Shown here piece by piece: positions 40,404-46,061 of a stretch of 46,061 bases of DNA. A program made the position numbers and the translations under genes. The notes beneath the pieces were generated by a model that saw only the letters and a program-made list of their open reading frames with translations, had not been told where the DNA came from and searched no databases. Each line of letters starts with the position of its first letter. The first letter of the stretch is position 1. The stretch comes from Methanomicrobia archaeon (GTDB lineage: Archaea; Halobacteriota; Syntropharchaeia; Alkanophagales; Methanospirareceae), in the NCBI GenBank assembly GCA_016930255.1, contig JAFGHB010000008.1:1-46061 (forward strand). Direction: 5' to 3'.

Positions 40404-42623
40404 ATGAAAACACCAAGTAGAAATGGGCGCATGAAGATACACGAATCTGTGGTTATCGCACTCGTTTTCGTACTACTCATCGGCTGCTCGAATCTCGCGT
40501 ATGCTGCCACCGTAGATGTTACCGTTACCATACCGGCCGAGAAGCCTGATTTGACACTCTCGCCTGAGGACATCGCTTTTGACCCGGCATATCCGCTGAC
40601 GGGCGATGTCGTCACTATCACTGCCGTGGTGCACAATATCGGCGAAGTAAGCGTGATGAATATACCGGTTACCTTTTACGTTGACGGCGCGCGCATCGCC
40701 ACGCAAACCGCCACCATTCCCTCTGAGTCGACCACAACGGTTTCGACATCCTGGGCTGCTACAACCGTTGGCTCCCATGTCGTCACCGTGAGGGTAGATG
40801 AGGAGAATCTGATGGACGAGCATAACGAAGCGAATAATTACGCGCACAAAACGATCAAGGTAACGAAACCGCGTGCTCTGGCACTCACCGCTACACCTGA
40901 AATAATCGAAGCAAACGGAACGTACATCTCTACGGTTACCGCCTTCGTTACCGATGAAACCGGTCTCGGGATGGCCGGGGTCGAGGTTTCATTCGCGACC
41001 ACGCTGGGTACCGTCAATCCTGATCATGCAATCACGGATAGCAATGGCATCGCCACGACCACGCTCACGGCGTCCACATCTGCAGGGACGGAGGTCGTAA
41101 CGGGAACCGCAACGGTAAATGGAACCCACGTAGAGGATACGGCCACCGTTGTTTTCGATAAACCCTCGAGTACGGAGACAAACAACACTATTGCGAACAC
41201 GACCATAACGATAGAAGGGACAAACATCAGTATTTCCGGAACCGACGTCACGATTGAAGACGGTGTGATAACCATCAACACCACGCTTGAAAATGCTATG
41301 CTTATTGCGGACTATGCAACCGCCGGCACCGTTATCTCTGTTGCCATCGAGGGTGGCGCTCTTGAAATAACGCTCGCCGAGGACTCAATCGCCATCGATG
41401 ATACCGTTAGAGGCACGATAAGCACGATAAAGCTGAATACGCCTCCAGACGAATATATAACGTCAATACCGGAGATCGGCACGGCATCCGTAGACCTGGA
41501 CGTTGAATTTCAGGGAACCTTTACCCCCCAAAACTTAGCGTTGGAGACCACGCTGCGCGAGGACTACGAGGATCTTCCTATCCCCGAGCCCGGTGAGTTA
41601 AAAGATACGCTCGCCGCGTATTTCGGCGTTGATACTACTGCAATCACGAACAACACGCCTATTCTGCTTTACGCCGAGCTGTCCGCGACCAACCTCACCG
41701 CCGATGACGTGACCGGTGTGCCCGTAACCATAACGGTGAACAAAGCGTGGTTCGACACGGTGGCGGAAGGCGATCCCGGTAAGGTCACGATGTTCAAGCT
41801 CAATGAAACGACCGATGCGGTGGAAAGCACGATAACGATGACTTCTGCGTCTTATACGGTAAATGACGGCACTGTTACCTTCTTCGCCACGTTCGATCAT
41901 TTCTCCGTCTACGCCATCATTGCGCAACCATCGGCAGCCGGGCCATCCGGGCCTGGTGGTGGCGGTACACGTGGTGGTGCCTCTAGCCCAAATGAGATCA
42001 CCATCCCTTTTGCAAACGCGGGCATTAATGTCTTCGACTTCGAATATCTCGGTCTTGCGCTAACGAAGGTTTTAATAGACCTGGAGAGCACGGCACTCAA
42101 TGCAAAAGTAACCGTTCAGCCAGCGGATAAACCGGAGATCATTCATGATCCGACGGGAGTTATCAACGGCTACTTCGATCTCTCAACCACCGTCGAGTCG
42201 GAGAACATTCGATCCGCGGGCATCTATTTCAAAGTCTCTCGATCATGGATTGCTACCAATGGCATCAACAGCGAGACCCTCGAAATGCAGCGATACGCAC
42301 CGGCAAAAGGCTGGGACGTATTGGAGACGACGAAGATCAGCGAGGATGACGAGTATATCTATTTCTACGCGGAAACGTCTGCGTTCTCGCTCTTTGCGAT
42401 AACCGGCGAGCAAAGTGCCGCGGGAGTCGGAACAGCAACGCCAACGCCCGTATCCGCGCCTTCTGCGCCCCCTGCGGCAACAGCAACGCCAACGGCGTCC
42501 CCGACACCATCCGCACGGATTCCAGCAATAAGCATGGTCGGAATAGTAGCAGCAATCGCGGCTTCGGCGATGATCCGATCATCCATTCGTTTCGCACGTA
42601 ACCGAAGCAGAAGAAACGGGTAA
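40404..42623 (+). CDS. Surface protein with CARDB, Big1-like and PGF-pre-PGF domains
   Basis: This 739-residue protein may start at ATG 40404 or 40431; neither has a clear SD. After a signal peptide (VVIALVFVLLIGCSNLAYAA), residues about 45-150 are a CARDB domain (PLTGDVVTITAVVHNIGEVS), 155-255 a bacterial Ig-like (invasin) domain (VEVSFATTLGTVNPDHAITD), then a domain ending FATFDHFSVYAIIA. A Gly/Pro-rich linker leads to a PGF-pre-PGF domain (FDFEYLGLALTKVLIDLEST, IYFKVSRSWIATNGI). The C-terminus has a Thr/Pro stretch, IPAISMVGIVAAIAASA, and a basic tail, like archaeosortase sorting signals but without the PGF triplet. Confidence 0.82.
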   Translation: MKTPSRNGRMKIHESVVIALVFVLLIGCSNLAYAATVDVTVTIPAEKPDLTLSPEDIAFDPAYPLTGDVVTITAVVHNIGEVSVMNIPVTFYVDGARIATQTATIPSESTTTVSTSWAATTVGSHVVTVRVDEENLMDEHNEANNYAHKTIKVTKPRALALTATPEIIEANGTYISTVTAFVTDETGLGMAGVEVSFATTLGTVNPDHAITDSNGIATTTLTASTSAGTEVVTGTATVNGTHVEDTATVVFDKPSSTETNNTIANTTITIEGTNISISGTDVTIEDGVITINTTLENAMLIADYATAGTVISVAIEGGALEITLAEDSIAIDDTVRGTISTIKLNTPPDEYITSIPEIGTASVDLDVEFQGTFTPQNLALETTLREDYEDLPIPEPGELKDTLAAYFGVDTTAITNNTPILLYAELSATNLTADDVTGVPVTITVNKAWFDTVAEGDPGKVTMFKLNETTDAVESTITMTSASYTVNDGTVTFFATFDHFSVYAIIAQPSAAGPSGPGGGGTRGGASSPNEITIPFANAGINVFDFEYLGLALTKVLIDLESTALNAKVTVQPADKPEIIHDPTGVINGYFDLSTTVESENIRSAGIYFKVSRSWIATNGINSETLEMQRYAPAKGWDVLETTKISEDDEYIYFYAETSAFSLFAITGEQSAAGVGTATPTPVSAPSAPPAATATPTASPTPSARIPAISMVGIVAAIAASAMIRSSIRFARNRSRRNG

Positions 42624-42833
42624 CTCTGCATAAGCATTTCAGGATAACCTCACTTCCACGTCAGGCTTGCCCTCTTGTTGCAGTGCAGGATCTTCATTCA
42701 GCGTGAATTACGCTCGTTCGCCGTTTGATAATGGTGAGCGTGCGTGCGTGGTGTTGACTGCTCCGCTCGCGACAGTGGACAGTCAATCAGTCAGAGGTTC
42801 CTTTCGAATAAAATCATCCTGCAGCTAGCTCAT
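42624..42833. other. Intergenic region between convergent genes, with a possible hairpin
   Basis: The region between the convergent surface and GAF genes contains an inverted repeat: ttgactg at 42750-42756 pairs with cagtcaa at 42780-42786. A T-rich run is lacking, so a terminator function is only possible. No gene is visible. Confidence 0.3.
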
Positions 42834-43313
42834 TTAGAACAGCTCAGAAACAAGTGCACACACCTGTTCGAGGAATTTCTTATCTTCCGCCGTGAATGCC
42901 GAACGGGCATGGGAGTCGATATCCAGCACGCCCACAAACTCGCCGCGTTTGAGAATCGGCACGACGATCTCAGCCTTTACCTGTGGACTACAGGCTAGAT
43001 AATTCAGCTCCTTTGTGACGTCCTGAGAGATAACGGTTTCCCTTCGTTCAGCGGCCTGACCGCAAACACCCTTTCCGAACGGTATTCTCTTGTGTTCGGT
43101 CGGCTCGCAGGCGAACGGGCCGAGGACGAGTTCATTTTTAGATGAATCTACACAATAGAAGCCGACCCAATCGTAATACGGAACAGCATCTACAAGCAAC
43201 TTACAAATCACGAGGAGTTTCTCGTTCGTGTCGTCTTGTGTGTGCTCAGCAATCGTTCGTACTTCACCGAGGAGTGCAAGGAACAATTGCTGTTTAGTAA
43301 CGGTATTCTTCAT
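42834..43313 (-). CDS. GAF-domain protein, fRMsr-like
   Basis: This 159-residue GAF protein (four residues longer if ATG 43325 is used) resembles free methionine-(R)-sulfoxide reductase: YYDWVGFYCVDSSKNELVLG, IPFGKGVCGQAAERRETVIS, then LNYLACSPQVKAEIVVPILK and GVLDIDSHARSAF. The two key cysteines of that enzyme are kept (GVCG and LACS, Cys88 and Cys112 counting from the longer start). The third cysteine of the bacterial enzyme, in a PAC block, is replaced by TEH. It may still reduce free oxidised methionine, or act only as a sensor. It follows the ribosomal operon on the same strand by about 90 bases. Confidence 0.8.
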   Translation of the reverse strand: MKNTVTKQQLFLALLGEVRTIAEHTQDDTNEKLLVICKLLVDAVPYYDWVGFYCVDSSKNELVLGPFACEPTEHKRIPFGKGVCGQAAERRETVISQDVTKELNYLACSPQVKAEIVVPILKRGEFVGVLDIDSHARSAFTAEDKKFLEQVCALVSELF

Positions 43314-43416
43314 AGCAGCATGCATTCCCTCGGTCTATAGAAAAACAGAAAAAATAAATTCCGGGAGTCCCTGTGTGTGTCTGTGTGTATGCAAACAGAC
43401 AAAAGATAAATCAGGA

Positions 43417-44352
43417 TTAACTCCCTGTATATGATGCTAACCGTTGCGCCTGTGCAGCGGCCTTTGCAAGCAACGCCGGCATCGTTTCCTTCGTGTAGAC
43501 CTCAGCATTGAGCGCGAGATTCCGTGCCTGGAAATACGCCTTCTGCAACAGCGGCTTTATCGTCTCCGGCGTTGGGTACGCGATCTTTAGCGCCACGTTC
43601 GTAGCTTTGTCACGCGCTTCGTATAACAGATCGGCAACGGTAAACTGCGTGGGATAGTCGTATTTCAGATGTGTGGCAACCGAGAACGCCGCTTTCACGC
43701 AGTTCTGCACGTCTGATACGTACTGCTCGACATCGACATGCAGCACATCCGGCGTGAAGAGCGTGTTTCCGTCGCGATCGTACACGGCCAGCAGATCCAG
43801 ACCTTCCTTCACCGGGTAGATCTCCAGCCGAGCCAGAATGTCCGCGAACTGAGGTGAAACCGTTTCGCCTTCCTTCACGGCGACCTTACGCTGCTTTATC
43901 ACGACCTTACCGCCATCGATACCCGCAGGTATGCCCAAACTCTGCAGTTCGCCAACGATCGGTCCCGGCTTGAGTGCGGTCGGGCCGCTCTCTATAGGGA
44001 TATCAAACGGTGCGACGGCACCGGCCTTTATCGGCGCCGGGATCTTACCTTTCTCCAGGACGTTGTACAAGTCAAACGCATCGGAATCGGTAAAGATCAA
44101 CGCCATCTGATCGTCGACAAAATCGACCATATCATTCATGCCGCTCTCCGTGAGCGAGAGAGAAATCAAGCTGTTTTTCGATACGCGCAGCCGCGCCTTT
44201 CCCTGGAAGTCCTTTCGTATACGCTGCACCTGGTTAGAGCCCAGGCCCCGTACCTTCGCTATGCCTACCGTTGGATACGAGTCCATCAGACTTTTGAGAT
44301 CAGCAACCTGCTCCTTCTTCCATTGCTTTGCCCGTTTGACTTTCTTCTTCAT
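43417..44352 (-). CDS. rpl10: Ribosomal protein L10 (P0), without the acidic tail
   Basis: This 311-residue archaeal P0 protein of the large subunit stalk starts MKKKVKRAKQWKKEQVADLK and has the rRNA-binding domain (VGIAKVRGLGSNQVQRIRKD), the archaeal insertion (FDIPIESGPTALKPGPIVGE) and the C-terminal helix that binds L12 dimers (TVADLLYEARDKATNVALKI, AYFQARNLALNAEVYTKETM). It ends ALLAKAAAQAQRLASYTGS. The acidic tail with a GLGALFG-like end that other archaeal L10 proteins carry is not there, and no other frame in the following 90 bases supplies it. The gene for L12, usually next, is absent from the window. Confidence 0.93.
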   Translation of the reverse strand: MKKKVKRAKQWKKEQVADLKSLMDSYPTVGIAKVRGLGSNQVQRIRKDFQGKARLRVSKNSLISLSLTESGMNDMVDFVDDQMALIFTDSDAFDLYNVLEKGKIPAPIKAGAVAPFDIPIESGPTALKPGPIVGELQSLGIPAGIDGGKVVIKQRKVAVKEGETVSPQFADILARLEIYPVKEGLDLLAVYDRDGNTLFTPDVLHVDVEQYVSDVQNCVKAAFSVATHLKYDYPTQFTVADLLYEARDKATNVALKIAYPTPETIKPLLQKAYFQARNLALNAEVYTKETMPALLAKAAAQAQRLASYTGS

Positions 44353-44374
44353 TCTTATCGCCTACCTCTCACTA

Positions 44375-44998
44375 CTACGCTACCTTTACTGCAGGGCCCA
44401 TGGTGGTCTTCATGTAAACAGATGCAATATTCTGCCAGCCGCGCTCTAACCGCCCTTCCACCGCTTTGAGCACCGCAGCGGCATTCTCCGCGATGTCACG
44501 TGAATCCATGTCCCGACGACCGATATTCACCCAGATCGTCGTCGTTTTCGACTTTACACGCGCGATCTTCGCCAATCGCGCCAGTATCTGCGCGGGATCC
44601 ACGCCCGGCGGCAGCGGTTGCGGCATCTTACCCCGTGGACCTAAAATAGTACCCAAACTCTTACCGACAAGCGCCATCAGGGCGGTATCGGCAACGAAAT
44701 AATCGTACTTCTGCACGAGCTGCCGCGCGGTCTTCTTGTCCATCCGCTTGAGCTCTTCCGGGTCGATAACGTCCGCACCGGCCTCCTTCGATTTCAACGC
44801 CGCCTCACCCGAAGCGAAAACGGCAATTGTCGGCTCTCTTATCTGCTTCGGCAGTACGACATCGACATTGATCCTGTTCTTCGGCTGCTTCAAATCGATA
44901 TTCTTCAAATTGATGCAGAGGTCAACACCCTCAACGAATTTCTTCTTCTCAGTGCTTAAAACCTGCTCCACTGCGCCTACTATCTCTTCTGCTTCCAT
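44375..44998 (-). CDS. rpl1: Ribosomal protein L1
   Basis: This 207-residue protein is a little shorter than many archaeal L1 proteins. It has the family blocks FVEGVDLCINLKNIDLKQPK, RINVDVVLPKQ, and the T-rich loop LGTILGPRGKMPQPLPPGVD. It binds 23S rRNA at the L1 stalk and, in archaea, represses its own operon by binding mRNA. The start lies one base after the L11 stop, with no SD; L10 follows 22 bases after its stop. Confidence 0.95.
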   Translation of the reverse strand: MEAEEIVGAVEQVLSTEKKKFVEGVDLCINLKNIDLKQPKNRINVDVVLPKQIREPTIAVFASGEAALKSKEAGADVIDPEELKRMDKKTARQLVQKYDYFVADTALMALVGKSLGTILGPRGKMPQPLPPGVDPAQILARLAKIARVKSKTTTIWVNIGRRDMDSRDIAENAAAVLKAVEGRLERGWQNIASVYMKTTMGPAVKVA

Positions 44999-44999
44999 T

Positions 45000-45470
45000 T
45001 TATTCGCCTATCACCTCGTCATACACGCCTTCGTCTATCTCTCTCTGTATCTCCTTTGGATTCTTACCCTCGACCTTCAGCCGCATGGACACGCACGTGC
45101 CTACCAGCTCCTTCACCGTCGCTTTCAACGACGAGGCCAGCACGCCCTCGCGCTTCATTTTCGCTACCTCTCTCAGTTGCTCCATCGAGATCTCACCGGT
45201 GTAATCGGTTGTGGAGTCGGTCTGAGCCTTCTCAAGCCCGATCTCTTTCTTTATCAATGCCGCGGTCGGCGGTACACCCACAGTTACATCCGCCTTGCCG
45301 CCATCAATGGTGATCTTCACGGGGACGACCATGCCCGCGTAAACCTCCGTACGTTCATTCACCAGGGCCACGATCTCTTTTATATTCACGCCAAGTGGCC
45401 CCAGAGCAGGCCCTAACGGCGGTCCCGGGTTCGCTTTCCCTCCTTCTATCAAGACTTCAACGACATCCAT
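45000..45470 (-). CDS. rpl11: Ribosomal protein L11
   Basis: This 156-residue protein has the N-terminal domain VEVLIEGGKANPGPPLGPAL, GPLGVNIKEIVALVNERTE, and the rRNA-binding C-terminal domain (GEISMEQLREVAKMKREGVL, VGTCVSMRLKVEGKNPKEIQ). It binds the GTPase-centre rRNA beside the stalk. It is the first gene of the L11-L1-L10 operon. The ATG has no SD but a weak A-rich leader (cgtaaaaa). Confidence 0.95.
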   Translation of the reverse strand: MDVVEVLIEGGKANPGPPLGPALGPLGVNIKEIVALVNERTEVYAGMVVPVKITIDGGKADVTVGVPPTAALIKKEIGLEKAQTDSTTDYTGEISMEQLREVAKMKREGVLASSLKATVKELVGTCVSMRLKVEGKNPKEIQREIDEGVYDEVIGE

Positions 45471-45610
45471 TTTTTACGCTTCGTACTCCATTCATTCAGG
45501 CATTCATTCGTATCAATCAGGTCTGACGTATCCTGTTTCCGTCCGTCCGTGATACTCTCATCTGAGACCCTTAATACTATACAACTACCTGCTTTTATTT
45601 CTTTCTTCGT
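45471..45610 (-). promoter_or_regulatory. Leader and promoter region of the ribosomal operon
   Basis: A TATA-like aaataaaagc on the minus strand (about 45591-45600) would start transcription near 45567 and leave a leader of about 95 bases. The leader includes a short direct repeat (cattcattc at 45491-45508, in two copies with spacing). In archaea the L1 protein often represses this operon through mRNA; I cannot point to a clear L1-binding fold here. Confidence 0.35.
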
Positions 45611-45700
45611 TAAGATATGTGTAACGGAAGCATAAAAATGGCTAATTTACAACGCTGCTATTATTCTGATCTCGAAATCGTCGGGTAATGATATTTTTGA

Positions 45701-45926
45701 ATGTGGAGGGAGGGAATCGAACCCCCCTTTACCATCCGGCGTGGAATCAAACGATATCTTTGATGGTTTGCACATTGAGGCTATTAGGAGGAAAGCAACC
45801 AGCTCCCCACGCGGATGGCCACCTCAAAATACCCGGTTATGTTTCTTATCATGTTCATATTTCTCCAAATTGTAGTTACTAATACCATCAACGTTGCAAG
45901 CATCATCGATACCTTGACCTCCACAT
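45701..45926 (-). ncRNA. Candidate structured RNA of about 226 bases
   Basis: On the minus strand the ends pair over 9 bases (ATGTGGAGG from 45926-45918 with CCTCCACAT at 45709-45701). Inside, CCATCCGCGTGG (45818-45807) pairs with CCACGCCGGATGG (45744-45732) over 12 pairs with one bulge. Near the 3' end GGTTCGATTCC (about 45712-45724) is a perfect tRNA B-box and can form a T-arm. An AT-rich TATA-like box lies upstream (45942-45950). No D-arm or anticodon arm of usual form is found, so this is not a normal tRNA. It may be a decayed tRNA, or a different RNA that contains a T-arm. No protein gene fits this stretch. Confidence 0.35.
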
Positions 45927-46061
45927 ATTTCATCCTTAAGAATTATTTTTCTTCGGGTTTAAAAATCTTAGCCCTGTGTTAAGTAAACTTTGAAACTACC
46001 CGGTATAAAGTGATGCTGGTATGGCTTTGATCCCTCTATGATACCTTTTAGTGTTGAACCA
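45927..46061. other. Right edge of the window without a recognised gene
   Basis: These 135 bases are AT-rich and hold only the upstream box of the candidate RNA and short frames with no recognisable pattern. Confidence 0.5.

Noticed and set aside
43372-43400. GT-rich low-complexity stretch (gtgtgtgtctgtgtgta) as a regulatory element
   Set aside because: Short simple repeats between genes are common, and no pairing or conserved box is present.
45701-45926. Ordinary intron-containing tRNA
   Set aside because: A 7-9 base acceptor and T-arm can be drawn, but no D-arm with the usual A-box and no convincing anticodon arm could be found.

Overview
The window is archaeal and probably euryarchaeal. 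It carries an L11-L1-L10 ribosomal operon of archaeal type, the RNase P proteins Rpp30 and Pop5, mevalonate kinase, a Thg1-like 3'-5' polymerase, proteins with a PGF-pre-PGF surface domain, a DUF2206-type membrane protein, and TATA boxes about 25 bases ahead of short-leader genes. An anaerobic methanogen or ANME-like lineage is a reasonable guess, helped by an orphan molybdopterin FdhA and an iron-sulfur flavoprotein. No methanogenesis marker is in view, so this is inference.

Layout. 1-1230: tandem repeats and two wecB remnants around a RelBE-type toxin-antitoxin pair. 1214-10118: one tightly packed plus-strand operon for surface glycan assembly (methyltransferases, three GT4 glycosyltransferases, a Gfo/Idh/MocA oxidoreductase, a large membrane protein, an FkbM methyltransferase), with an AT-rich right half. 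10119-14439: an accessory strip of three minus-strand toxin-antitoxin modules (RelBE-like, HicAB, VapBC), separated by decayed 3' ends of a flippase gene and a wecC fragment, and ending in an intact flippase. 14440-19731: a GT4, a protein O-mannosyltransferase with a lumenal insertion, a multi-spanning membrane protein and a double V4R protein. 19780-21472: an OLD-family nuclease split by a one-base frameshift. 21581-25859: a minus-strand CBS - FdhA - DUF2254 operon. 25860-30206: another accessory strip (AdoMetDC-like protein, orphan HicB, DUF6615 nuclease-like protein, flavoprotein, two tiny membrane proteins) containing two decayed mevalonate kinase 3' ends. 30207-35614: housekeeping genes (mevalonate kinase, HAD phosphatase, RNase P proteins, M50 protease, PRC-barrel, Thg1, a CAU tRNA). 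36070-42623: three secreted surface proteins. 42834-45470: a GAF protein and the ribosomal stalk operon, with no L12 gene and an L10 that lacks the usual acidic tail. The right edge holds a candidate structured RNA.

The main unexplained pattern is shared by three loci. Partial duplicates of a resident gene (flippase 3' end, mevalonate kinase 3' end, wecB 5' end) bracket small cargo genes, mostly toxin-antitoxin modules, with no recombinase or transposase visible. I read this as repeated insertion with duplication of a gene end, or repeated single-crossover capture. The remnants are seen in the sequence; the mechanism is inference.
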